Source of the DNA: Pseudomonas sp. AB6
Lineage (GTDB): Bacteria > Pseudomonadota > Gammaproteobacteria > Pseudomonadales > Pseudomonadaceae
Assembly: GCF_034314105.1 (NCBI RefSeq)
Contig: NZ_JAVIWJ010000001.1
Location: forward strand, 1,861,501-1,925,500
DNA: 64,000 nt
Direction of reading: 5' to 3'
Position 1 is the first letter of the stretch, and every line of letters starts with the position of its first letter. The position numbers and the translations under genes are program-made. A model generated the notes under the pieces. The model worked only from the letters and a program-made list of their open reading frames with translations. It ran no database searches and was not told the origin of the DNA. Shown one piece after another: positions 54,120-63,731 of this stretch.

Positions 54120-55259
54120 TCAGACCCTCTCGCCGAGCATCGCAGCAACACCCTGCTCGCCAAGCGCTGGACCTACACTCATACCCACCCCACTGTGCAT
54201 CAGCGCTACGCTCAACCCCGGCGCGACGTTCAGCAATGAGAACGGGGCTGGTCCCTGAGCTCCGTAGACGCCTTGCCAACGCTCAAGCACATCAAGCTTG
54301 CAGCCAAGCGTGTTCTCGGCCAGTTCGAGCAGCCATTTGTCCACCGGTTCGACGTTGAACGGTGAGGCGTCGGTTCCGTAGTCGTGGGAATCTCCGATAA
54401 TCAACTCGCCGTAGGGAGTCGGACTGACTAGCAAGTGAATTCCATGCTGCTCAAAATGCGGCGTTTCCCGCTGAATCTGCGCGCGAATGGCATCAGCCTC
54501 CGGGAGGTCCGAGAAAGCCCCGTAATGAACACAACTTAACCCGGTAAGTATCGAGTGTTGGAGATTCAGCGATGCTTGCGCACGAGCACGAAGCATCTGC
54601 AGACGGCATATCTTCGGGTTCAGAGCGGCTATCGGCTCGGCAAGCAGCGTGAGGTAATCATGCCCGGAGCAGACCACGATTTGCCGGCCATGGAAGACGC
54701 CGGCGGTGCTTTGCAACCGCCCAGGCTCGACATCACGGACCAGTGTCGAAAAGTGAAACTCGACTCCGAGCTCGCGCTGAAGATAGCTGATCAACTTAGG
54801 AATCGCTTCGCGTGAGTACAGTTGTTGATCATCGAAACCATGTAGAGCCGCCCGATGATGGCTAAATTGACCTTCATACAAATCGTCCAGTTGCTGGCCC
54901 CGCAGCAGCTCTACTCGGTAGTCAAACGCCTTGGCCCGACCAGCGCAAAAAACTTCTAGCAGGTGTTCTTCCGCCTCGCTGCGAGCGAATAGCAACGAGC
55001 CTTTTCGCTTCAGTTCAAAGCCTGCTGGCATACTCCAATCAGCCCAGATATCGCGGCTGGCGCGGGCCAAATCAAGCATCACACCGGGCGGCTGCCCGGT
55101 GACCAAGGCTTGGCCGAAATTACGAATCGAGGCACCTACCGGGCTTGCCGAACGCTCAAACAGCCGAACCTTGAGACCGCGCTTTGCCGCCGCGTAAGCG
55201 TGGGACAGACCGAGAATCCCGGCCCCTACCACCAGAAAGTCACCGTCGTACTGACTCAT
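54120..55259 (-). CDS. FAD-dependent oxidoreductase of the phosphonate cluster (TIGR03364-like)
   Basis: A DAO-type flavoprotein of 379 residues. The dinucleotide-binding motif is VVGAGILGLSHAYAA, with LRVFER-like acidic end (LKVRLFERSASPVGASIRN) and a C-terminal FAD contact in MHSGVGMSVGPALGEQG. This family is found in operons with phosphonate genes, where it was proposed to stand in for the PhnW transaminase and has been described as an amine oxidase acting on 2-aminoethylphosphonate or its N-methyl form, giving phosphonoacetaldehyde (recalled from the literature). It is the last gene of an operon that contains phnX, which uses that product. No PhnW is present in the window. Confidence 0.87.
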   Translation of the reverse strand: MSQYDGDFLVVGAGILGLSHAYAAAKRGLKVRLFERSASPVGASIRNFGQALVTGQPPGVMLDLARASRDIWADWSMPAGFELKRKGSLLFARSEAEEHLLEVFCAGRAKAFDYRVELLRGQQLDDLYEGQFSHHRAALHGFDDQQLYSREAIPKLISYLQRELGVEFHFSTLVRDVEPGRLQSTAGVFHGRQIVVCSGHDYLTLLAEPIAALNPKICRLQMLRARAQASLNLQHSILTGLSCVHYGAFSDLPEADAIRAQIQRETPHFEQHGIHLLVSPTPYGELIIGDSHDYGTDASPFNVEPVDKWLLELAENTLGCKLDVLERWQGVYGAQGPAPFSLLNVAPGLSVALMHSGVGMSVGPALGEQGVAAMLGERV

Positions 55260-55273
55260 GTGCCACTTCCTTA

Positions 55274-56287
55274 TTATTGCTTCGCCGATTTGCCGTCATA
55301 GCGCTTGCGCCATTCGGTGAGAATGTTGTCTCGCTCCTTCGACGCCCATGCAAAGTCGTTCTTTATCAGGTGTTGTTCGTAGTCAGCCGGCAACTCGGCA
55401 GGTGGTTTGGCAATGCCTGCCTGGGCGAGAACAGCAAAATTCTGCTTGTACAAGTCCATCGCAGCGGTGCTTGCGGAGAAATCGGCCAGGCGTTTTGCGG
55501 CGTCGGCATGAGGGCTGCCCTTGATCACAGCAGTAGCTTCGATTTCCCATCCCAGACCCTCATTGGGCAGGATGATGTCCAGCGGTGCTCCTTGGCGCTT
55601 CAACTGAATAGCCGGATATTCAAAAGAAATACCTATTGGGAACTCACCGGCCGCTGCCATCTTGCAAGGTTTAGAACCCGAATGAACGTACTGGCCGATG
55701 TTTTCATGCAGGGCATCCATGTACTTCCAACCTTTGGCTTGGCCGAAGGTCTGAAGCCAGGCACTGACATCCAGGAATCCGGTGCCAGATGAAGCCGGGT
55801 TAGGCATTACGATCTTTGCGCGATATATCGGATTGGTCAGATCTTGCCAACTAACGGGCCGGGGCAAGTGCTGCTTTTCGGCTTCAATGGTGTTGAAGCA
55901 AATGGTCGCAGCCCACACATCCATGCCGACCCAAGCTGGCGGATTAGCCGGATCACGGTATTTCGCGCCAATTTTGCTCAGTTCTTGGGGCGCATAAGCG
56001 TCCAGCATCCCTTGCTGATCGAGTATCGCCAAGCTGGATGCGGCCAGCCCCCAGATGGCGTCGGCTTGAGGGCGAGCTTTTTCGGCGAGCAATTTAGCGG
56101 TAATGATCCCGGTGGAATCACGCACCCACTTGATTTTCACGTCGGGATTCGCCTTTTCGAAGGCCTCTTTATAAGGCTGCAACTGTTCGGCTTCGAGGGC
56201 CGTGTACACCGTCAATTCGGTAGCAGCGTTGGCATGCAGACTGAAACCTGCGAGAACAGCGGCAGCAAAGGCTAGAGGCTTGAACAT
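55274..56287 (-). CDS. 2-aminoethylphosphonate ABC transporter, substrate-binding protein
   Basis: Periplasmic binding protein of 337 residues with a Sec signal peptide (about 1-21, ending SLHANAATE). The mature part is of the iron/phosphonate SBP type (TALEAEQLQPYKEAFEKANPDVKIKWVRDST, AIWGLAASSLAILDQQGML, VMPNPASSGTGFLD). In this cluster it fits the putative phosphonate-binding PhnS2 group. It lies 3 bases after the phnX stop and 14 before the FAD oxidoreductase, in one operon with the permease and ATPase. Confidence 0.9.
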   Translation of the reverse strand: MFKPLAFAAAVLAGFSLHANAATELTVYTALEAEQLQPYKEAFEKANPDVKIKWVRDSTGIITAKLLAEKARPQADAIWGLAASSLAILDQQGMLDAYAPQELSKIGAKYRDPANPPAWVGMDVWAATICFNTIEAEKQHLPRPVSWQDLTNPIYRAKIVMPNPASSGTGFLDVSAWLQTFGQAKGWKYMDALHENIGQYVHSGSKPCKMAAAGEFPIGISFEYPAIQLKRQGAPLDIILPNEGLGWEIEATAVIKGSPHADAAKRLADFSASTAAMDLYKQNFAVLAQAGIAKPPAELPADYEQHLIKNDFAWASKERDNILTEWRKRYDGKSAKQ

Positions 56288-56290
56288 GGT

Positions 56291-57163
56291 CTATTCCTGA
56301 AGGTTTTTGGGTAGGGTTGGTGCGAAAGTTTGCAGGCATTGACCGCTGGGCGTTTCGCCACTGGCCAGGCGTGCATTGATCTGCTCGATTACAGCGGGTA
56401 AGTCGGCGATGGTGTCGATCAAATAATGCGCACGCGCCGGAGCAAACAGCGCATCAATGCGCGCTTGATGGTCCTCGCGCTGAGCATGAGTGAGGGTTTG
56501 ATAGGACGGATAATCCAGCCCTAGAAAATTGCCGGAGAAGCGCAGACCGACAGTCCACATCCCCGCGCTACGACCTTCGAGAATGCCGGGCAAGGTATCG
56601 TCGACTTTTACACACGCAGCCACATCGCTGACGCCTAGAGCAATCACGTTAGCCAGTGCTTGTGCCGGCCCGGGGCGGCCGGTAGGTAACTCATCGGCCG
56701 CCACCACGTAATCTGGTCGATAACCGGCCACCGCAGCCAGAGCGACAACGTGGTTCATCACCTGTTTCGGATACCCGGACGTGGTGCCGATTTTCAGACC
56801 GGCCTGACGTAGTTGATCAATGGCCTGTAGGGCGCCCGGGATAATCGCGCTGTGCTTACCGACGTTAGCAATTTGTAACGGCATGAATAGCTCATAGATC
56901 GCGGTCACATCGGTATCGGTGGGCACATGGCCAAAGCGCTGGGCAAACCGCTCGGCGATCGCCGGCTGATCGCACAAACTGCGGATATGCTCCCATTTGC
57001 CCATGCCCATTGGACCCCTGGCTTCCTCAAGGCTTAACTCGATATCAAAAGTAGCGAACGCCTCGACAAAGATTTTGGTTGGCGCGAAGGAACCGAAATC
57101 GATGACGGTTCCGGCCCAGTCAAGAATGGCGGCCTGCAAGCGCAGTGGCTGTTGGTAGTGCAT
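56291..57163 (-). CDS. phnX: Phosphonoacetaldehyde hydrolase
   Basis: HAD-superfamily hydrolase of 290 residues. The nucleophile Asp is in [14 protein letters not shown], the Schiff-base Lys in [14 protein letters not shown] (the Lys that sets PhnX apart from other HAD enzymes), then [26 protein letters not shown] and [13 protein letters not shown]. It splits the carbon-phosphorus bond of phosphonoacetaldehyde into acetaldehyde and phosphate. GGAG precedes the ATG. It sits between permease and binding-protein genes; a source of phosphonoacetaldehyde in this operon is the FAD oxidoreductase. Confidence 0.96.
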   Translation of the reverse strand: MHYQQPLRLQAAILDWAGTVIDFGSFAPTKIFVEAFATFDIELSLEEARGPMGMGKWEHIRSLCDQPAIAERFAQRFGHVPTDTDVTAIYELFMPLQIANVGKHSAIIPGALQAIDQLRQAGLKIGTTSGYPKQVMNHVVALAAVAGYRPDYVVAADELPTGRPGPAQALANVIALGVSDVAACVKVDDTLPGILEGRSAGMWTVGLRFSGNFLGLDYPSYQTLTHAQREDHQARIDALFAPARAHYLIDTIADLPAVIEQINARLASGETPSGQCLQTFAPTLPKNLQE

Positions 57164-57180
57164 GATTGATCTCCAGAAAA

Positions 57181-58905
57181 TCAGTGGGACAGTGCTGTTT
57201 GGCGCCAGACTTGAGAGCGACGTAACAGACCCCGTGAAGCCCAGGCCAGTAGCAAAGAAACGACCGCGGACGTCAGCAGGATCAAGGTCGACATGGCGGC
57301 CGCACCGCCCACATTGCCGGAGTCATCCATGTTCAAGACGGTCACGGCGGCAAGAATGGTGTCAGGGGAATAAAGGAAGATCGCGGCTGAAACAGTGGTC
57401 ATGGCCGAGACGAACAAGTAGCGAACAATGTCCAGCAAAGCCGGCAAACAGATAGGCACGGTAACTCGCCAGTAATGCTTAAAAATTGGCGCCTTTAGCG
57501 ACAGGGCGGCGGCTTCGAACTCGCCGTCTAGTTGTCGCAACGCGGTGGTTGCAGTCATTAGAGCGGTCGTCAGGTAGTGCGCGATGGTGCAGAGCACCAG
57601 CAGTGCCATGCTGCCGTAGAGGCCGTGCAGAGGATTGTCCGGCAAATTAAAGAAAAAAACGTAGCCAAGGCCTAACACGAGGCCGGGTACCGCCATGGGT
57701 ATAAAGCTGAGCATGCGTAGCGTCAGATTAAGCCACAGCGGTCCGCGGGTTTTTTCCATCAGATAGGCGCCGGTAAAGATCAGCAGGCTGCCAAATACAG
57801 CACTGCTCGTCGCCAACAGAAGGCTGTTGCGATACGCCAACCAACCTCCTCCTGCTGTCTCGTTAAACAGGTAATGCTTGAGCGACAACGACAAGTTATA
57901 AGGCCAGAATTTTACCAGCGACGAATACACAGCCATTCCCAACACCACTAACAGCGCCGCACAACTCAGCACAACAATGACCAGATACCAGCTATCGCGC
58001 AGCGTTGACGGTTCGGGTTCAAAGACCTGGGCTCGGCCGCTCATGGCGCTACTTTGACGCCGACGTAACCAGGCGTCGACTGCGAAACTTAACAAAGCCG
58101 GGATTAACAGCACCATGCCAATCAATGCTCCGCGGCCGAACTGTTGCTGACCAACTACGGCTTTGTAAGCTTCAAGTGCCAATACCTGGTAGTCCCCACC
58201 CACCACAACAGGCACGCCAAAATCAGTGATGGTCAAAGTGAACACCAGGCAGAAAGCCGCAAACACTGCTTGGCGGGTAGCGGGCCAGGTAATGCTATGA
58301 AACGAGCGCCAAGGTCCGGCTCCCATGCTGGATGCGGCGTCAAACAAACGAGCGTCCGCCAGCGTCAGCGCTGACAGCAGAATCATCAGTGCATGCGGGA
58401 AGGTGTAGATCACCTCTCCAACGACGATGCCCCAGAAACCATAGATGTTGTCCGTCAGCAGACCACGTAGCAGACCCTGATTACCAAACAAGTAAATCAA
58501 CGCAATTCCCGGCAACATCGAAGGCGCCAGTAACGGCAGTAGAGAGATTGCTCGCCACAGGCTTTTGGCCGGAATCAAGGTGCGTTGCAAGGCATAAGCA
58601 AACACGTATGCCCACGGCACTACAATAGCCGCGACACTAAATGAAACTTTTAAGCTATTACCCACCAACCATTGAAAATTTGCGCTAGAGAGCATTTCTT
58701 TTGCGGCGCCTAGCCCCCCACCCTGACCTGCGTCAGCGCTAAATCCTCGCCAGAAAATCGCCAAGAGTGGAAAGAAGACCGCAACTATCAAAAGGACCAA
58801 AAACAGAACTTTACCGCCGCCGACGAACACGCGGTCGCCCCATTCAGCACGGGAAACTATTGGCACTTGGGCTTGGCTGCTCAGCGGCAAACTTGAAGTC
58901 GCCAT
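57181..58905 (-). CDS. 2-aminoethylphosphonate ABC transporter, fused permease
   Basis: Inner-membrane protein of 574 residues that joins two ABC permease halves, each with six membrane segments. EAA-type loops are seen at [21 protein letters not shown] in the first half and [23 protein letters not shown] in the second. The fused form is typical of the phosphonate (PhnU2-type) and ferric (FbpB-type) systems; the phosphonate neighbours decide. Its ATG is one base beyond the ATPase stop. Confidence 0.92.
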   Translation of the reverse strand: MATSSLPLSSQAQVPIVSRAEWGDRVFVGGGKVLFLVLLIVAVFFPLLAIFWRGFSADAGQGGGLGAAKEMLSSANFQWLVGNSLKVSFSVAAIVVPWAYVFAYALQRTLIPAKSLWRAISLLPLLAPSMLPGIALIYLFGNQGLLRGLLTDNIYGFWGIVVGEVIYTFPHALMILLSALTLADARLFDAASSMGAGPWRSFHSITWPATRQAVFAAFCLVFTLTITDFGVPVVVGGDYQVLALEAYKAVVGQQQFGRGALIGMVLLIPALLSFAVDAWLRRRQSSAMSGRAQVFEPEPSTLRDSWYLVIVVLSCAALLVVLGMAVYSSLVKFWPYNLSLSLKHYLFNETAGGGWLAYRNSLLLATSSAVFGSLLIFTGAYLMEKTRGPLWLNLTLRMLSFIPMAVPGLVLGLGYVFFFNLPDNPLHGLYGSMALLVLCTIAHYLTTALMTATTALRQLDGEFEAAALSLKAPIFKHYWRVTVPICLPALLDIVRYLFVSAMTTVSAAIFLYSPDTILAAVTVLNMDDSGNVGGAAAMSTLILLTSAVVSLLLAWASRGLLRRSQVWRQTALSH

Positions 58906-58906
58906 G

Positions 58907-59983
58907 CTAGGCGAACACCTGCAAACTGTGCGGAGGCAACGCTACCTGAATCTGTCGGGTGCCTGTACAAGGAAGCTGCCTCGAACTGATTTCAGCCCAA
59001 AGCTGATGGCCCGGCAATTGGTCGAGCTCGAAGCTCATGCGGCAACGGTTACCCAGAAAGGTCACCTCGCGCATTTGTGCCCTAAACAGATTTTCTTCAG
59101 GGGTTGAAGGGTTAACGCTGATCGACTCGGGACGACAAAACAGTCGACCACTAGAACAACGCTGGTCCGTGTCGGTCAGTCGCAGACTCAGCCCGCCCAC
59201 TTGCACATGACCGTTACCTGTGCGTTTGAACGGTAACCAATTACCTTGGCCTACAAAATTGGCGACAAAAGGGGTTTTAGGTTTCTCATAGATGGTCTGT
59301 GGGTTGGCGTACTGCTCTACTCGCCCCTCATTCATCACCGCGATCCGGTCAGCCATTAACATGGCCTCTTCCTGATTGTGGGTGACCATCAATGTGGTCA
59401 CTCCCAACCTTTGCTGCAGGTCGCGCAACTCTCTACATAGATGCTCGCGCACTTGCGCATCCAACGCCGACATCGGCTCATCCAGCAGTAACAATGAAGG
59501 CGCGGGCGCCAAGGCCCGAGCCAGAGCGACACGTTGTTGTTGCCCTCCGGAAAGCTGACTGGGAAACTTCTTCTCACTGCCTGTCAGGCCTACCAGCTCG
59601 AGCATCTCGGCAACACGCCGCCGAACAATCTCGCGAGCGCTACCCGCCAACCCGTAGCCGATATTTTGCTCTACGCTCAAATTGGGGAACAGTGCATAGG
59701 ACTGGAACACAATTCCATAGTCACGGGCTTGCGGCGCCAGGTTTGACACGTCCCGCGAGCCGATGTGGATTACGCCACGGTCTTGTCGTTCGAGGCCGGC
59801 GATGCAACGCAATAACGTCGTCTTACCGCACCCGGATGGCCCCAGCAGGCAAATTAACTCCCCAGGTGCAACGTCCAGCGACACATCATCAAGCGCTTTA
59901 AATGTACCAAAGCTCTTGTTCACACCGGTGACCCGCATCTGCAGACCAGGATTAGCCTGGGGGATTTGAGTGGAGCGCAGCAT
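58907..59983 (-). CDS. 2-aminoethylphosphonate ABC transporter, ATP-binding protein
   Basis: ABC ATPase of 358 residues. Walker A is GPSGCGKTTLL, Q-loop QSYALFPNLS, signature LSGGQQQRVALARAL, Walker B LLLLDEPMSALD and H-loop THNQEEA. A C-terminal TOBE-type domain (about 280-355) follows. ATG 59983 with GAGG seven bases upstream is preferred over a GTG at 59989. It is the first gene of the leftward phosphonate operon and lies 147 bases from the LysR gene. Confidence 0.93.
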   Translation of the reverse strand: MLRSTQIPQANPGLQMRVTGVNKSFGTFKALDDVSLDVAPGELICLLGPSGCGKTTLLRCIAGLERQDRGVIHIGSRDVSNLAPQARDYGIVFQSYALFPNLSVEQNIGYGLAGSAREIVRRRVAEMLELVGLTGSEKKFPSQLSGGQQQRVALARALAPAPSLLLLDEPMSALDAQVREHLCRELRDLQQRLGVTTLMVTHNQEEAMLMADRIAVMNEGRVEQYANPQTIYEKPKTPFVANFVGQGNWLPFKRTGNGHVQVGGLSLRLTDTDQRCSSGRLFCRPESISVNPSTPEENLFRAQMREVTFLGNRCRMSFELDQLPGHQLWAEISSRQLPCTGTRQIQVALPPHSLQVFA

Positions 59984-60130
59984 GAACACACCTCATTGAG
60001 CGATTGAGCATGCACCGCGCGGTGAGCGCGGCCTGTCTCGATAAGGTCAATGTTAGGCAGTAAATGCGAACGAGATGTGGCAAGAAGGCAAAAGCGGGCG
60101 ATAGTGTCATAGGTGAATTTGCGAAGCACT

Positions 60131-60994
60131 TTATCGGGCGAGGCTTTCTCGAGCGACCTCTAGAAAAACGGCTGGCAAGCGTGCTTGTCGACGCTCCTTC
60201 AGACAGTAGAGGTATTCGGCGATCTGCGGCGCGCCTTCAACGACTATTACCCGCAAATCTGGAGTAACAGGTACTTCCTGGCGAGCAATTATACTAATGC
60301 CGATGTTGCGCAATACCGCTTCACGAATTGATTCACGACTGCCAATTTCCAACTGCATGCCAGGGGTGACATGGTGATCACTCAATAATTTTTCAGTGAG
60401 CGTACGCGTAGTCGAGCCATGCTCGCGCATTAAAAGACAATGCCCAGCCAGAGCACTGGGCGGTACCGAAGCATGCACTGCCAAGGGGTGTTGGCGATGT
60501 ACCGCAAGTACCAACGGATCAGTGCCCAATACCAGTCGGGTTAAGCGCGGATCGTCCAGCAGTTGTGACGATGCCGCAAGGTCGACGCGGTAGTCCTCCA
60601 AGGCTTCGAGAACCTGCTGCGAATTGCCGATTTCTACAGAAACCTCAATCAGCGGCAAGCGTTCGCGAAAGGCTTTTACCAGGTCAAGAATGTAATAAGG
60701 TGCTGTCGCACCAATACGCAATGCACCCTGCATTTGGCCGCAATTACGCAGATGAAATTCGATATCCGCTTCCTGCTGCAGCAGTGTTTTGACTAGAGGA
60801 AGCAGGCGTGCACCTTCATCACTGACAGTCAGCCGCCGGCCACCCCGATAGAACAATTCCACTCCATAGTGACTTTCGAGTTGACGAACTTGTGTGGTTA
60901 CCGTGGGTTGGCTTAGCCCCAGTTTTTTCGCCGCTTGAGTAACGCTACCCAGCCGGGCAACCATATGGAAAGCCTTGAGTTCGGCACTGAGCAT
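60131..60994 (-). CDS. LysR-family regulator of the phosphonate cluster
   Basis: A 287-residue LysR protein with the helix-turn-helix GSVTQAAKKLGLSQPTVTTQVRQLE and a full effector domain (LRIGATAPYYILDLVKAF, PLVLAVHRQHPLAV). It is transcribed in the same direction as the operon and directly upstream of it, so it probably regulates uptake and degradation of aminoethylphosphonate in response to the substrate. The binding site is not identified. Confidence 0.9.
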   Translation of the reverse strand: MLSAELKAFHMVARLGSVTQAAKKLGLSQPTVTTQVRQLESHYGVELFYRGGRRLTVSDEGARLLPLVKTLLQQEADIEFHLRNCGQMQGALRIGATAPYYILDLVKAFRERLPLIEVSVEIGNSQQVLEALEDYRVDLAASSQLLDDPRLTRLVLGTDPLVLAVHRQHPLAVHASVPPSALAGHCLLMREHGSTTRTLTEKLLSDHHVTPGMQLEIGSRESIREAVLRNIGISIIARQEVPVTPDLRVIVVEGAPQIAEYLYCLKERRQARLPAVFLEVARESLAR

Positions 60995-61461
60995 GGTCAG
61001 GCGCGGACCTCTGACGTATGAGCAGCCGCTTCATTTTTCTCGTTCATCGTTGAACTCCAGGCGTCGTTGCGCAAGTTTATCCATTGGACCAGACAAAATG
61101 CAGCGAAATGATTCAACCACCCCCACACCTGTTTAACGGCGGTTCAAAAAGCAGTCTATTGCAGCGGTAGCAAGACTTCTTTCACTCAGTTTTTAATTCT
61201 GCTCAATTGCATCCGGCGCAGATTTTAGCCACGGCCCTCCGACGTCGATATCACGGGCGCCTAAACGCTCGGGATGGGCGGCGTAATGGATAACGAAAAT
61301 ACAAGGGCACCGAATTTCGAGGCGTTGGATCATTTCTTTCAATGAGCACATTCATTCATCAATGACTCGGCCACCCTATTGCCTCTGGAGATGCGTCCCA
61401 GTAATCTCTAAAACACAAACAAATCATAAAGTCTTATTGTTTTTTGAGATAGGTAATCGTT
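60995..61461. other. Intergenic region between two divergent LysR genes
   Basis: About 467 bases containing the promoters of two divergent LysR genes. The sequence before the second LysR ATG is AT-rich with AGGT as a ribosome site. No gene or clear operator is recognised. Confidence 0.45.
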
Positions 61462-62388
61462 ATGGACGTTGCAGATTTGAAGGTCGTAGACGCAGTCGCT
61501 CGACACGGCAGCATGAATAAGGCTGCAAGCGAACTGAACACTGTGCAGTCCAATGTTTCCGCCAAGATCCGATCCTTGGAAGATGAGTTGGGGGTAGCAC
61601 TGTTTCAGCGCAGTGCCAGAGGCGTGCAGATAACTCCTGCTGGGCGCCGTATCCTGCCGTTTGCCGCGCGGTTGTCGAAACTGCTGTCCGATGCCTCTAC
61701 CGCTGCGCGCGATGACGGTAATCCGAAGGGTATGTTGGAAATAGGTACCCTTGAGACCACGCTAGCCTTGCGTCTTCCAAAACTAATTGCCAAGTTTGCC
61801 AAGGCTTACCCAGAGGTTCGCCCGGTGATTCGTACCGGGACCACTTGTAGCCTGATCCAAAGGGTGGTCGACGGTGAGCTTGAGGGAGCCTTCGTCGTGG
61901 GGCCAGTCAACCATCCGCACTTGATAAGCGAAGAGGTATTTCGTGAAGAGCTGGTTTTGGTGACGTCCAGTATTACCTATCGCCTAGAGGATGTAGCCGC
62001 GATCGAAAATTTGAAAACTTTAGTGTTTCGCATCGGTTGCTCTTACCGACAACGCCTTGATGCTTTATTAGCCAACCTAGGCATTCCTGCCCCTGAACCA
62101 TTGGAGTTTGGTTCGATTGAGGCAATTATTGCCTGCGTTTCAGCGGGCATTGGAGTTACGTTACTGCCCAGGGGAGTAGTCACCAACGCCGTGCATGAAG
62201 GTTTGGTCAATGCTCACGAACTGCCGACCGAGTTTTCAAAGGTTGACACTGTTTTTGTCCGGCGCAGTGATAGCTATTGCTCTAGCGCACTGATCATTTT
62301 TCTCGACAGCGTTCGGCGCAATGAGCTCCTTTTTTTAAGGCAAAAAGATCAATCAAAAACGCCAGCAATATGGCTAAAGAGCCGATAA
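61462..62388 (+). CDS. LysR-family transcriptional regulator
   Basis: A 308-residue LysR protein with the helix-turn-helix GSMNKAASELNTVQSNVSAKIRSLE and the effector domain that includes LEIGTLETTLALRLPKLI and SAGIGVTLLPRGVV. It converges with the MFS gene and overlaps its 3' end by 95 bases, so each transcript is antisense to the end of the other. Its regulated gene may be that MFS transporter. The inducer is unknown. Confidence 0.9.
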   Translation: MDVADLKVVDAVARHGSMNKAASELNTVQSNVSAKIRSLEDELGVALFQRSARGVQITPAGRRILPFAARLSKLLSDASTAARDDGNPKGMLEIGTLETTLALRLPKLIAKFAKAYPEVRPVIRTGTTCSLIQRVVDGELEGAFVVGPVNHPHLISEEVFREELVLVTSSITYRLEDVAAIENLKTLVFRIGCSYRQRLDALLANLGIPAPEPLEFGSIEAIIACVSAGIGVTLLPRGVVTNAVHEGLVNAHELPTEFSKVDTVFVRRSDSYCSSALIIFLDSVRRNELLFLRQKDQSKTPAIWLKSR

Positions 62389-63535
62389 CGAATAGTAAAC
62401 TGTAATTGCCACTGCTATAGGAAAACAGGAAAGAAAACCCGTAAGCGGCTGTCGCTTGAAATAGGGCAAAACCTACTGTCGCTGTCTGCCACGCCGGAGT
62501 TTGTTGAGCAGGATGGTGAGCCAGTATCTCGTGCACGCGCCCCAGCACTAACGGCACAGTGCCGGTCACAAACGCCCCCACGCAAATGCTGGATATAATT
62601 AGCCAAACGGTTCCTGGATCAAGAGCCGGAATAGCGACGCAAATGGCTTCAATAATAAAAGACACCCGCAAAGCTCGACTGAAGCCAATTCGATCGGCTA
62701 ATACGCCTGCTAGTAACGGTCCAACGGTGGCGCCAACGCCGAACAATACCCAGTACTGAGCACCTACTTGTAGTCCCTGCCCTTTACCTCGCGCAACAAA
62801 ATCCACGAGAAACATCATGTGCGGAACCCAGCCTGCGGCGTTGAGTGCATATTCCACATACAGTGCGTTAAGAGCGCCATTTGGCGTTGGGCTACGATGC
62901 TGAGGGGTGAGAACCTGAGCCCCCCGCACGTTTTCCTTTGGCCAAGAGCACCAGGCAATTGCCGTCAACACCAATGACACGATCCCCAATCCGAACCACG
63001 TTTGCCGCAGGTCTTGTTGCAGTAAAAGGGGTACGAGAGTTCCGGAAGCTACGATTCCAACACCGACGCCCATAAAAATCACTCCACCGACCAGTCCACG
63101 TCGCGACGGAGAAACGTGAGCCAACACGGCGGGGGCTGCCAGCACCATCAGCGCGCCGCCGGAGACACCTGACAGGAATCGCCATGAAAAAAACCATGCA
63201 AACGATACCGGATAGGCACAAGCAAAAAACGCCAGACAGGCTAGCAGCATCATGGCTCTGAGAATAAATAGGGTCGAGGTTTTAGCTGCCATTTTACGCC
63301 CCGTTAACGCGCCCCCCAGATACCCAGCCAAGTTGGCTGCGCCCAAATACGCAGCCATTGAGGGATCAAACCAGTGAGCCGCGATGATCGCTGGCAACAA
63401 GGGTGTATACGCAAATCGCGCAAGTCCAATACCAACGAGGCTAGCGCAAAAGCCTGCTACCGCTGCCCATCCAGACTTGGTTTTTCTCATTGAAGGATCT
63501 GCTTCGCCTATTGTAGGCTTAACACCTTTCATCAT
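62294..63535 (-). CDS. MFS transporter, YbfB/YjiJ family
   Basis: A 413-residue transporter with twelve membrane segments. The start GIGLARFAYTPLLPAIIAAHWFDP, AANLAGYLGGALTGRKMA and RFLSGVSGGALMVLAAPAVLAH are features of the YbfB/YjiJ (MFS_4) group. The last 32 codons overlap the LysR gene on the other strand. AAGGA precedes the ATG pair at 63535. An inverted repeat at 63608-63630 lies upstream. The substrate is unknown. Confidence 0.88.
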   Translation of the reverse strand: MMKGVKPTIGEADPSMRKTKSGWAAVAGFCASLVGIGLARFAYTPLLPAIIAAHWFDPSMAAYLGAANLAGYLGGALTGRKMAAKTSTLFILRAMMLLACLAFFACAYPVSFAWFFSWRFLSGVSGGALMVLAAPAVLAHVSPSRRGLVGGVIFMGVGVGIVASGTLVPLLLQQDLRQTWFGLGIVSLVLTAIAWCSWPKENVRGAQVLTPQHRSPTPNGALNALYVEYALNAAGWVPHMMFLVDFVARGKGQGLQVGAQYWVLFGVGATVGPLLAGVLADRIGFSRALRVSFIIEAICVAIPALDPGTVWLIISSICVGAFVTGTVPLVLGRVHEILAHHPAQQTPAWQTATVGFALFQATAAYGFSFLFSYSSGNYSLLFVIGSLAILLAFLIDLFALKKGAHCAERCREK

Positions 63536-63607
63536 CTGTCCTTCTCTCTTCAGTTAAGAACAAAGTACTCGAGATCAGACGACTTCAGAAACGCATTAAA
63601 TAGATAG

Positions 63608-63630
63608 GGGTATCTTTATTTACGATACCC
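63608..63630. promoter_or_regulatory. Inverted repeat upstream of the MFS gene
   Basis: GGGTATC (63608-63614) and GATACCC (63624-63630) with a 9-base AT-rich spacer, in the gap between the MFS start and the short-chain dehydrogenase stop. Suitable for a dimeric regulator. Confidence 0.45.
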
Positions 63631-63731
63631 TACCGTACTTCAATTGCCCTTCAACCGGTTTTTTTTAAACTAAGAGCGGGTCAACAATCGACCAAGGCGA
63701 GCAGCTATAAAGTTGCCGATTTATTCTTTCA

